Assembly: GCA_024763405.1 (NCBI GenBank)
Contig: JANTFQ010000175.1
Location: forward strand, 1-5,479
Origin: Calditrichaceae bacterium
GTDB taxonomy: Bacteria; Calditrichota; Calditrichia; Calditrichales; Calditrichaceae
Reading direction: 5' to 3'
Length of the DNA stretch: 5,479 nt
In this document: one piece after another, positions 1-5,479 of the stretch
How positions within the stretch are numbered: the stretch's first letter is position 1
How the letters are laid out: every line of letters starts with the position of its first letter
Translations under genes and position numbers: made by a program
The notes under the pieces: generated by a model
Databases searched by the model: none
What the model was told of the DNA's origin: nothing
Seen by the model: the letters and a program-made list of their open reading frames with translations, nothing else

Positions 1-659
1 AATGCTCCGGCAAGTCCCAGGTGCAGCCGGTAATCGTTGGCAAAAACCGGAGAATAGGCAAAACGGGCCGCTACACCGCCGCCGGTCTCATCGAAGGTTT
101 TATTTTTCTGAGTATCCATTGTCTGGCCAAAAACATCCCCGCGAAAGTTCCAGTTGCTGCCCCATTTGGAAAATTCAATTCCCGTGCGGCGGCCGATTTT
201 GAAGGCCAGCATGGGATAGGCGCGTTCCGCAAAGGTAAGAAACCGGGAGCTGGTTAACTCGTTCAAACCAACCGGCGCCTTAAAATGCCCAATCTTAATA
301 TGCGCATTCTTAAACCCTACATAACTAAAATACATATCTTTTACTTCCACCACGCCTTCGGCAATGTCCATATCCCATTCCGCGCGCCAGGTATTCCACA
401 ATTTGGTTTTCATAGCAAAACGGCCTTTACGCAAATGGGTTCCGGAGCTGAGTTCATTCTTATTTTCAAAGAAATAGGCGCCATTGATATACATTCGCAC
501 ATCGAAGCGGGTCATAAATTGCCCGTCATCCGATTTGAATTTGATGATGCCGTTATCCCATTCCGTATGGCCTTTGGATGTTTGCTCCTGAGCATAAGCG
601 CCGATCACAAAAAAGATCAGCATCAAAATGCTTAAAACCATTTTTTTGCTTTGCTGCAT
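1..659 (-). CDS. Phosphate-selective porin O/P family protein (OprP/OprO-like), 3' end cut by window edge
   Basis: Outer-membrane beta-barrel porin of the OprP/OprO type, a family known for uptake of phosphate, polyphosphate and related anions. Only the first 219 residues are in the window; the frame is open to position 1. Residues 1-23 form a Sec signal peptide: KK at 5-6, a hydrophobic core of about 16 residues, and an AYA cleavage site before QE. The mature part shows the family pattern in order: RKGRFAMKTKLW (about 78-88), EWDMDIAEG (94-102), VEVKDMYFSYVGF (104-116), KIGHFKAPVGLNELTSSRF (122-140) and FAERAYP (143-149). Alternation of polar and aromatic residues fits barrel strands. The ATG at 659 is chosen because it starts the signal peptide and has a strong AAGGGAGG ribosome site. 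The gene begins 15 nt after the PiT stop, so it is the third gene of the phosphate operon. Family membership is firm. Phosphate as substrate is inferred from context, since the family also includes porins of other specificity. The selectivity residues were not verified. Confidence 0.9.
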   Translation of the reverse strand, partial: MQQSKKMVLSILMLIFFVIGAYAQEQTSKGHTEWDNGIIKFKSDDGQFMTRFDVRMYINGAYFFENKNELSSGTHLRKGRFAMKTKLWNTWRAEWDMDIAEGVVEVKDMYFSYVGFKNAHIKIGHFKAPVGLNELTSSRFLTFAERAYPMLAFKIGRRTGIEFSKWGSNWNFRGDVFGQTMDTQKNKTFDETGGGVAARFAYSPVFANDYRLHLGLAGA

Positions 660-663
660 ACTG

Positions 664-671
664 CCTCCCTT
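664..671 (-). promoter_or_regulatory. Strong ribosome binding site of the porin gene
   Basis: Read on the minus strand the sequence is AAGGGAGG, ending 4 nt before the porin ATG at 659. It lies wholly within the 15-nt gap after the PiT stop codon. It is the best Shine-Dalgarno match among the gene starts seen here. This suggests the porin is translated from the shared mRNA at a higher rate than the two membrane-transport genes before it, as expected for an abundant outer-membrane protein. That rate difference is inference. Confidence 0.7.
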
Positions 672-674
672 GGT

Positions 675-2165
675 TTAGTGTTCTTCTTGAGTTTTTACTG
701 TAAATATTCTGTATAATTGATTGAGCTTTTTTTCAATATTTTTATTAAATAGTTTATTCTCTTTCGTTTTGGGTTTCTGTTTCCATTCATCTGTCTGTGC
801 CTGTAAAGCCTGTTCTAACTGCCAGTGGTATTTAAATTTTTTGCTGACTAATTGCCGAAGCGCCTGCACCTGCCCGGGACTGAACCAGTGTGTGTCCACT
901 TCTGTAGAAATCAGGCCTTCGTCGATATACATGGGCGTCACTCTGGACGCCTCAATAACCTGATAGGCCTGGCGCGTATTCAGCTGTGCATCTTTTTCTA
1001 TAATAGAACTAAAATGAATGGAATTGGTATATACAACATCCTTAAACTGTCTTAAATTTTCCACCGGTAACTGTTCGTCCTGCAAGTGTTCAATAACCGG
1101 TTCGGAAATACAATACTCCACTTTTTTACTGACCTGCTGATTAAACACATTCTGAAAGATAAACAGCGAAACAAACGTTAATATTCCTGCCGCGATTGGC
1201 GTGGAAACCCAACCTGCGGCGATTTCACCGAGTACGCCGAAACGAATACCGCGTCCGCCCTTGGCAAGCCCGATTCCGATTACCGCGCCGACAACCGCCT
1301 GGGAACTGGAAACCGGTACGAGAGGGATGCTGGGTAAACCGTGGCCGATGAGCCAGGCTTCCAATCCTTCGGAAGAGAATAAAAACAGAACCAGTGATTC
1401 CGATAACACAACAATCAGTGCTGCCACCGGCGAAAGTTTTAACAGACCGCCGCCTACGGTATCCATCACCTTGTAAGAATAGGTAAAAATTCCGAGACCG
1501 ATAGCAAGACTGCCGATAAAAAATAAAATCTGCGCAGAATTGAGCGTAAACAATCCATAAACACTTATCGGTTCGAAAGGTACCACCGGAACAAACACAC
1601 CCATCACATTGGCAATATTGTTTGCCCCCAAACTGTAAGCGCCAAAAGCACCTACCAGAACCAAACCAATGCGGGTGTAAAAATCCATTTTTAACAGATG
1701 GACATTAATTCTATCCAAAGCGCCACGGAAGGCAAAGAAAAGTAACATGGCAAAAGCCGCCGCCAAAACCGGACAAAGCACCCAGGTGGATACAATCTTG
1801 GTTAAAGAACCCGTATCGGTCACCGAGCCCGAAAACATATTCCAGCCGATAATAGCACCTACAATCGCCTGTGAGGTGGAAACCGGTAAACGCAGCCTGG
1901 TCATCCAGGCCACAGTAAACGCCGCGGCAAAAGCGACAATAAACGATCCTGCGATGGCATTAACCGCCCCCAGTTTTCCAAGGGTATGAGTAGCACCGGC
2001 TCCGCCGACCACTGCGCCGATGACAACAAAAATACTTGCGATAATGGCGGCGGTTTTAAAACGAATCATTCGGGTACCAACGGCAGTACCAAATACATTC
2101 GCCGCATCATTGGCGCCAAGTGACCAGCCTAAAAACAATCCGCTTGTTAAAAAAATAAAAATCAT
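675..2165 (-). CDS. PiT-family inorganic phosphate transporter with C-terminal soluble extension
   Basis: Inner-membrane secondary transporter of inorganic phosphate (PiT family, PF01384), driven in this family by H+ or Na+. The 496-residue protein shows the two inverted repeats of the family. The first has GANDAANVFGTAVGT at 17-31 and PVSTSQAIVGAIIG at 94-107. The second has GANNIANVMGVFVP at 180-193 and PVSSSQAVVGAVIG at 284-297. Hydrophobic helices fill residues 1-343. Residues from about 346 to 496 are hydrophilic and mostly helical, ending in a Lys/Glu-rich segment; I do not recognise this tail as a known domain. The second signature has Asn-Asn where many members have Asn-Asp. The ATG at 2165 opens directly into the first membrane helix, with GGGG about 7 nt upstream. 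The gene follows the DUF47 gene by 26 nt and precedes the porin by 15 nt, the classical DUF47-PiT pairing plus a porin. The family call is very secure. Phosphate is likely, though other oxyanions or metal-phosphate complexes cannot be excluded. Confidence 0.96.
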   Translation of the reverse strand: MIFIFLTSGLFLGWSLGANDAANVFGTAVGTRMIRFKTAAIIASIFVVIGAVVGGAGATHTLGKLGAVNAIAGSFIVAFAAAFTVAWMTRLRLPVSTSQAIVGAIIGWNMFSGSVTDTGSLTKIVSTWVLCPVLAAAFAMLLFFAFRGALDRINVHLLKMDFYTRIGLVLVGAFGAYSLGANNIANVMGVFVPVVPFEPISVYGLFTLNSAQILFFIGSLAIGLGIFTYSYKVMDTVGGGLLKLSPVAALIVVLSESLVLFLFSSEGLEAWLIGHGLPSIPLVPVSSSQAVVGAVIGIGLAKGGRGIRFGVLGEIAAGWVSTPIAAGILTFVSLFIFQNVFNQQVSKKVEYCISEPVIEHLQDEQLPVENLRQFKDVVYTNSIHFSSIIEKDAQLNTRQAYQVIEASRVTPMYIDEGLISTEVDTHWFSPGQVQALRQLVSKKFKYHWQLEQALQAQTDEWKQKPKTKENKLFNKNIEKKLNQLYRIFTVKTQEEH

Positions 2166-2191
2166 TATTCAACCCCGCTCATCAGTACCAT
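2165..2191 (-). other. Possible 8-codon minicistron bridging the DUF47 stop and the PiT start
   Basis: The TAG stop of the DUF47 gene is followed immediately by an ATG at 2191. This opens eight codons (MVLMSGVE) that end in TAA, and the last A of that stop is the first base of the PiT ATG. The chain is thus TAG-ATG...TAATG. It could serve translational coupling by stop-and-restart, or it could be a chance product of a 26-nt gap. The GGGG of the PiT ribosome site lies inside it. I do not claim that a peptide is made. Confidence 0.2.
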
Positions 2192-2839
2192 CTAAATAGT
2201 GCGTTTAATTGTATAGATAGATAAGCGATCGGCAACACTTTCGGCCATATCCGCCAGGGTATCGATATGCAGTGCAAAATAACGGAGATGAAATTTCTGA
2301 CATAATTCCAATTCTTCCAGAGCAAAAGCATCCCGTTTTATCTGATCACTCTGTTTATCCGCTTCCTGTTCATAAAAATAGACCTTGTGCAGATGGTCCT
2401 TTACCAGCTTTACCTCTTTAAAAAAGGCACGGGTTGCCAATACAACCGCTTCCGCCGCCTTACTGGTAGTTTCGGCCAGTTCGACAAACCGGTTTTTAAA
2501 CTGCTCGGGAATGTAGGGCCGTTCCACATCAAACTGATTTAAAGTTACTTTGGCCGTGTCAATGACATCGTCCATGGATTCCAGCAAACCGAGCACATCG
2601 CCGCGGTGTTCGGGAATAAGCGAATGCAGATACAAATCATTTTCGATCTTGCGCCGCAGAGAGTCCGCTTTTCCTTCCAGCTTATCAATGGTTTTCAGAT
2701 GCGTTTCAAAACTGGATTTATTCTCATTCATATAATTTTTTACACCCTGAACAAAAACCAGGGCGCCCTGACTCACATCATCGAGATATTCGTCAATTTC
2801 ACTTTCCAGCGCTTTGGTGGTTCGAAACATTATTGCCAT
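2192..2839 (-). CDS. PhoU-like DUF47 family protein, probable PiT partner
   Basis: Cytoplasmic all-helical protein of the DUF47 family (PF01865), a divergent relative of PhoU that is commonly encoded beside PiT transporters and thought to modulate them. At 215 residues it has the usual length. Features in order are a first helix with FRTTKALESEIDEYLDDVSQG (4-24), KLEGKADSLRRKIENDLY (53-70) with the E-x-x-A-D metal-type motif, ESMDDVIDTA (87-96), YEQEADKQSDQIKRDAF (156-172) repeating the E-A-D motif, and HIDTLADMAESVADRLSIYTI (191-211). Its acidic motifs match those that bind metal clusters in PhoU proteins. No membrane segment or signal peptide is visible. The ATG at 2839 is preferred over one at 2830 because AGGGA lies 7 nt before it. 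It is the first gene of the phosphate operon, after an AT-rich leader. The PiT-regulatory role is inferred from genomic pairing; biochemical function in this family is poorly defined. Confidence 0.93.
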   Translation of the reverse strand: MAIMFRTTKALESEIDEYLDDVSQGALVFVQGVKNYMNENKSSFETHLKTIDKLEGKADSLRRKIENDLYLHSLIPEHRGDVLGLLESMDDVIDTAKVTLNQFDVERPYIPEQFKNRFVELAETTSKAAEAVVLATRAFFKEVKLVKDHLHKVYFYEQEADKQSDQIKRDAFALEELELCQKFHLRYFALHIDTLADMAESVADRLSIYTIKRTI

Positions 2840-2846
2840 AGCGGTT

Positions 2847-2851
2847 TCCCT
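2847..2851 (-). promoter_or_regulatory. Ribosome binding site deciding the DUF47 start
   Basis: AGGGA on the minus strand follows a run of seven A and lies 7 nt before the ATG at 2839. The alternative ATG three codons further in would be 16 nt away, so the upstream start is favoured. Confidence 0.6.
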
Positions 2852-2869
2852 TTTTTTATTACAAAATAT

Positions 2870-2898
2870 TTATTAGAACTCAGTAGTATCTGTTTAAA
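2870..2898 (-). promoter_or_regulatory. Weak candidate promoter of the phosphate operon
   Basis: Read on the minus strand, TTTAAA (2898-2893, 4 of 6 to a TTGACA box) is followed after exactly 17 nt by TAATAA (2875-2870, 3 of 6 to TATAAT). This would give a 5' leader of roughly 25 nt before the DUF47 ATG. The first box sits in the 8-bp palindrome GTTTAAAC (2892-2899). The whole 2841-2940 stretch is very AT-rich, so such matches arise easily by chance. No convincing PHO box or Bacteroidota-type TAnnTTTG element was found. A promoter is expected somewhere here because a separate operon starts at 2839, but this exact placement is tentative. Confidence 0.2.
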
Positions 2899-2940
2899 CT
2901 AAAAAGTTTTATTCTATTATTACGATTATTTACAAACTCT

Positions 2941-3060
2941 CCCCCGAGCCCCGATTCCACGGGGCTCTCCCCCTCCCTTGAAGTGGGTCGGTAGCCGCAT
3001 CCGACGCCGGTTGGCACATTTAAAACCTGCCGGCGTGACTTCAAGGGAGGGGGCTGGGGG
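2941..3060. repeat. GC-rich structured intergenic element with nested inverted repeats
   Basis: A GC-rich block lies between the tricarboxylate and phosphate operons, flanked on both sides by AT-rich sequence. Its core is a perfect 16-bp inverted repeat: arms CCCCCTCCCTTGAAGT (2969-2984) and its reverse complement (3038-3053). Inside the arms are two smaller stems: GTCGG/CCGAC (2987-2991 with 3001-3005) and ACGCCGG/CCGGCGT (3004-3010 with 3030-3036). These overlap by two bases and so partly compete. Outside the left arm is a 7-bp hairpin (2946-2967). Alternatively 2941-2951 can pair with 3051-3060 with one bulged G, extending the large fold. This architecture resembles dispersed palindromic intergenic repeats or MITE-like elements. 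Whether other copies exist cannot be judged from one window. No transposase and no clear target-site duplication were seen. It could limit read-through between operons or stabilise the tctA 3' end, but no U-tract follows it. Confidence 0.75.
2946..2967. other. Local 7-bp GC hairpin next to the long inverted repeat
   Basis: GAGCCCC (2946-2952) and GGGGCTC (2961-2967) form a perfect stem with an 8-nt loop. In the minus-strand transcript of tctA it is the last stem before the AT-rich leader of the phosphate operon. The sequence after it (GGGGGAGAGTTTG) lacks a run of T, so it is not a standard intrinsic terminator. A looser or assisted termination role remains possible. Confidence 0.5.
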
Positions 3061-3121
3061 TGGGTCTTGAAATACATCCGGTTAATAATTTCGCATTGAA
3101 AATAGAAATAAACACAAATTC

Positions 3122-4624
3122 CTAATTCCCAATGCCTGATTTCTGTCCTTTTCTTTTTTTATACGCGGCGCTTATGATCGGCCAGAACAGAGACAAGGCC
3201 GCCATAATCAACATTATCAGACTAACCGGGCGTTCGAAAAAGATTTTGCCGTCTCCCATCAGCAGCGCCCGGCGAAAATTGGTTTCCGCCAGAAACCCTA
3301 AAATTAATCCGAGAATAACCGGGGCGGTCGGAAAATCATAGCGACGTAAAACCCAGCCCAGTACACCGAATCCCAGACAGGCCCACACATCAAACATGGA
3401 ATTTCCCACCGCGTAACTGCCGATAAAGGCAATGGCCAGAATAGCCGGATTAAGCAGGGCCTTGGGCGCGGAAATTATTTTAATCCACAATTGATTACCG
3501 ATTATACCGAGAAAAAGCACTAAAAAATAGGCCACAAACAAGCTGGCAAAAATACCGAAAACAATGGTGGATTTATCTTTGAATAATTCCGGCCCCGGTG
3601 TTAAACCGTGCAGCATTAACGCGCCGATTAAAACGGCGGTAGCTGCACTGCCGGGAATTCCCAGGGTAAGCAGCGGAACCAGAGCACCGCCTACGGAACC
3701 GCTGGTGGCAGCGCCGGAAGCCGCAACACCTTCCATTGCGCCCTTGCCGAATTCATCTTTATTCTTGCTCGTCCGTTTTGCTTCATTGTAGGCAATAAAG
3801 GCCGCGATAGTCGCTCCCGCGCCGGGAACTACGCCGATTACCGTACCGATAAATGAGGATTGCAGTACAATGCGTTTAATCTGCCACATCTCTTTTAGGC
3901 GCGGCATTTTACCGGAAACCTTTTTTAAAACTTCTTTGGTTGTAACCGAACGCTCGATGCTTAAAAAGATTTCACTCAGCGCAAAAAGTCCGATTAAAGC
4001 CGGAATAAAACTAAAGCCGTCGGCCAGTTCCGCTGCCCCGAAGGTAAATCGTAAATAGCCGGTAAAGGGATCCATGCCCACCGTATTCAGCAACAGACCG
4101 AGCAGGGTTGCAATGAACGCCTTTATATAATTCCCGGTAGAAAGGGAGGAGATAATGGTCAGGCCGAAAATAGCGAGGGCAAAATATTCCGGCGGACCAA
4201 AGGTTAAAGCCGCCTTTGCCAGCGGTACCGAGAAGAACACCAGAATAATGGTTCCCATAAAACCACCGACCACCGAGGCCATCACCGAAGCGCCCAGCGC
4301 CCTGCCCGGCTTCCCCTGTTTGGTCAGCGGATAACCATCAAAGGTGGAGACGATGGCCGAAGGCGTTCCCGGCGTATTGATGGCAATGGCGGTAATGGTA
4401 CCCCCGTAGTTAGCGGCTGAATAAACAGCAACCAATAAAATCATCGCATTTAGTGGTGACATTCCATAACTGAACGGCACCAGCAGGGCCACCCCCATTG
4501 CCGGAGAAAGCCCCGGCAGAACACCCACGAGAATACCCATCATCACACCGGCCAGAATAATCAGCAGAGGCGTAATGCCTGCAATCACGGAAAAACCGTT
4601 TAATAATTCAGAAAAAATTTCCAT
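3122..4624 (-). CDS. tctA: TctA-family large permease subunit of a tripartite tricarboxylate transporter
   Basis: Large membrane subunit (PF01970) of a TTT system, which takes up carboxylates such as citrate using an ion gradient and a periplasmic receptor. Its 500 residues match the usual TctA length and are hydrophobic throughout, with about 11-12 probable membrane helices. Family landmarks in order are GVLPGLSPAMGVALLVPF (34-51), NTPGTPSAIVSTFDGYPL (83-100) followed by KQGKPGRALG, FGPPEYFAL (142-150), GVVPGAGATIAAFIAY (264-279) and LGIPGSAATAVLIG (321-334) followed by LHGLTPGPELF. The basic tail KKRKGQK (489-495) fits a cytoplasmic C-terminus. One deviation is that the stretch usually reading APEAANNA-like before the GGAL(V/I)P motif is ASGAATSG here (302-309), replacing a conserved Glu and two Asn. 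The ATG at 4624 abuts the stop of the upstream TctC-TctB fusion gene, so the two are surely co-transcribed and probably translationally coupled. Substrate is unknown; the family handles varied di- and tricarboxylates and other acids. Confidence 0.96.
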   Translation of the reverse strand: MEIFSELLNGFSVIAGITPLLIILAGVMMGILVGVLPGLSPAMGVALLVPFSYGMSPLNAMILLVAVYSAANYGGTITAIAINTPGTPSAIVSTFDGYPLTKQGKPGRALGASVMASVVGGFMGTIILVFFSVPLAKAALTFGPPEYFALAIFGLTIISSLSTGNYIKAFIATLLGLLLNTVGMDPFTGYLRFTFGAAELADGFSFIPALIGLFALSEIFLSIERSVTTKEVLKKVSGKMPRLKEMWQIKRIVLQSSFIGTVIGVVPGAGATIAAFIAYNEAKRTSKNKDEFGKGAMEGVAASGAATSGSVGGALVPLLTLGIPGSAATAVLIGALMLHGLTPGPELFKDKSTIVFGIFASLFVAYFLVLFLGIIGNQLWIKIISAPKALLNPAILAIAFIGSYAVGNSMFDVWACLGFGVLGWVLRRYDFPTAPVILGLILGFLAETNFRRALLMGDGKIFFERPVSLIMLIMAALSLFWPIISAAYKKRKGQKSGIGN

Positions 4625-4640
4625 CTATCCAAAAATCCCC
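4622..4640 (-). promoter_or_regulatory. Abutting stop-start junction and weak ribosome site of tctA
   Basis: The upstream gene ends in TAG (4627-4625) and tctA starts with ATG at the very next base. A GGGGA lies 11 nt upstream and a GGA only 3 nt upstream of the ATG; neither is at ideal spacing. This points to translational coupling, with ribosomes finishing the fusion protein restarting on tctA and so keeping the two subunits in fixed proportion. The coupling is inference from the layout. Confidence 0.5.
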
Positions 4641-5479
4641 ATCGGCAGCGGCACCTGAAGTAATTTGTAAAAAACAAGATACGAAAGCAGCGTGAAGCCC
4701 AGACCGCTGACCACAATAATCCAGTGTTTGCGGTAGCCCAGCAAGTAGGCGCCGCTGATTAAAAAAAGAGTGGTACTGATGTAATAGCCAAGAAAACCAA
4801 CCATTAGCAAATAGGCAATCGTCAAACCAATTAGACTCACGCTTTGGATGAGATTTCGGCCATTTTCTGAACTGTTAGAATTTTTATCCCGGATGGTATT
4901 CACAATTAAAATGGCATTAAACAAAATCAGTCCGTAAATCCAGAGACGCGGCATTGCCGCCGGCCCTGCTGTTTTGGACAGTTCTCCCTGCGGAAAATCC
5001 AGCGTCCACCAATAGAGATAGCCCGACAGAAAAATAAGCAGTAAACCGATGACAACTTCTGCCTTGAACCTCGTCCGCTTAAAAAAGTAAAGGATTAGCA
5101 GGATGATTAGAAACACTAGCGCCAGACCCAGAGTCAATCCTGTTTTGGAAGCGCTGTTTTTTTGTTTCACATTTTTGAGAACGCCGGCCAGCTTTAGATA
5201 TTTTACCGCCTCGGCCTGATCCCCGTTTACCATCTTTGTAAAGGCCTTATGATCCAGATAAACCGGGTTGGCGGAAGTATTATTTACATAGGTTAGCCAG
5301 TCCTTATCCCGGCTGATTTTCCGGAACAGAGAATCCAAAAACGTAACCGCCGCCGGCTTGGTACCCTTTTTGAGAGCATACCCCCTCCATAAAACTTCAT
5401 CCGGGATATCAAATCCTTTTTCCAGAAAAGTCGGCACCTGCGGATAACGACTTAGCCGTTCTTTCGATGCAACCGCGGC
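4625..5479 (-). CDS. TctC-TctB fusion: tricarboxylate receptor C-terminal lobe joined to TctB membrane subunit; 5' end beyond window
   Basis: The frame is open to the right edge and gives 284 visible residues. Residues 1 to about 102 look like the C-terminal part of a TctC/Bug periplasmic solute receptor: YPQVPTFLEKGFD (12-24), WRGYALKKGTKPAAV (31-45), a helix with FLDSLFRKISRDKDW, then a typical late pattern ending AVKYLKLAGVLKN. A short polar linker (about 103-112) leads to a strongly hydrophobic helix (about 113-133) and the basic patch KRTRFK (134-139). The rest (about 140-284) is TctB-like: a helix with GLLLIFLSGYLYWW, a GPAAMPRLW turn (172-180), further helices, and a closing YKLLQVPLPMGIFG. 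A receptor on the periplasmic side needs an odd number of helices before TctB, whose N-terminus is normally cytoplasmic. The added helix followed by basic residues supplies exactly that. A GTG at 5437 is an internal Val codon (QVPTF motif), not a start. The true start and presumed signal peptide lie upstream. It is the first visible gene of the TTT operon, directly abutting tctA. The domain calls are my recognition and were not searched. Confidence 0.88.
   Translation of the reverse strand, partial: AAVASKERLSRYPQVPTFLEKGFDIPDEVLWRGYALKKGTKPAAVTFLDSLFRKISRDKDWLTYVNNTSANPVYLDHKAFTKMVNGDQAEAVKYLKLAGVLKNVKQKNSASKTGLTLGLALVFLIILLILYFFKRTRFKAEVVIGLLLIFLSGYLYWWTLDFPQGELSKTAGPAAMPRLWIYGLILFNAILIVNTIRDKNSNSSENGRNLIQSVSLIGLTIAYLLMVGFLGYYISTTLFLISGAYLLGYRKHWIIVVSGLGFTLLSYLVFYKLLQVPLPMGIFG

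Noticed and set aside
285..635. Plus-strand open frame of 116 codons opposite the porin gene
   Set aside because: It is antisense to the clearly recognisable porin coding sequence, has no family resemblance, and reads as a shadow of that gene. The other plus-strand frames opposite PiT, DUF47, TctA and the fusion gene were rejected for the same reason.
2841..2940. PHO box or Bacteroidota-type promoter upstream of the DUF47 gene
   Set aside because: No pair of CTGTCAT-like direct repeats and no TTG...TAnnTTTG arrangement with proper spacing could be found by eye. Only a weak sigma-70-like match is reported.
2946..3053. Intrinsic (rho-independent) terminator after tctA
   Set aside because: Strong stems are present, but no T-run follows them in either direction. 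I list it as a structured element rather than a terminator.
2969..3053. CRISPR array or tRNA-like gene in the GC-rich block
   Set aside because: There is only one inverted pair and no regularly spaced direct repeats. The multi-stem fold lacks the tRNA T-loop and anticodon-arm sequences.
2880..3077. Minus-strand open frame of 65 codons across the intergenic element
   Set aside because: Its composition simply follows the palindromic GC-rich repeat and its AT-rich flank. It has no ribosome site at its start and no recognisable protein pattern, and it overlaps the likely leader of the phosphate operon. It is best seen as a translation of the element.
5435..5437. GTG as the start of a shorter TctB-only gene
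   Set aside because: The codon lies inside the conserved QVPTF motif of the TctC lobe. The frame stays open upstream with further TctC-like residues, and no ribosome site precedes it. The gene begins outside the window.

Overview
All five genes in this window lie on the minus strand, so transcription runs from position 5479 down to 1. The organism is a Gram-negative-type bacterium: one gene encodes an outer-membrane porin with a Sec signal peptide ending in AYA-QE, and another carries a periplasmic solute-receptor domain. Base composition is moderate, with very AT-rich spacers and a GC-rich structured intergenic block. The signal-peptide style and gene mix would fit the Bacteroidota / Ignavibacteriota / Calditrichota side of the tree, but this is a weak inference and no taxonomic marker is present.

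Region A (about 3122-5479) is a tripartite tricarboxylate transporter (TTT) operon. The upstream gene runs off the right edge. It is not a plain TctB: its visible N-terminal part is the C-terminal lobe of a TctC/Bug-type solute receptor, continuous in frame with an additional transmembrane helix and then a TctB small membrane subunit. The TctA permease follows with no spacer (TAG directly abutting ATG). Receptor and small membrane subunit are therefore one polypeptide, and the extra helix neatly solves the topology problem of such a fusion.

Region B (2840-3121, 282 bp) has no credible gene. It holds a GC-rich block of about 120 bp (2941-3060) with a perfect 16-bp inverted repeat, internal hairpins and an alternative outer pairing. 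AT-rich sequence lies on both sides, and the left part carries a weak promoter candidate and the ribosome binding site for the next operon.

Region C (1-2839) is a phosphate-uptake operon in the order PhoU-like DUF47 protein, PiT phosphate permease, and OprP/OprO-family porin. Gaps are 26 and 15 nt. The porin is cut by the left edge after 219 residues. The likely path is phosphate (or another oxyanion) through the porin across the outer membrane, then PiT across the inner membrane, with the DUF47 protein as probable modulator. The most noteworthy items are the TctC-TctB fusion, the structured intergenic element, the porin-permease pairing, a substituted conserved segment in TctA, and the soluble C-terminal extension of PiT.
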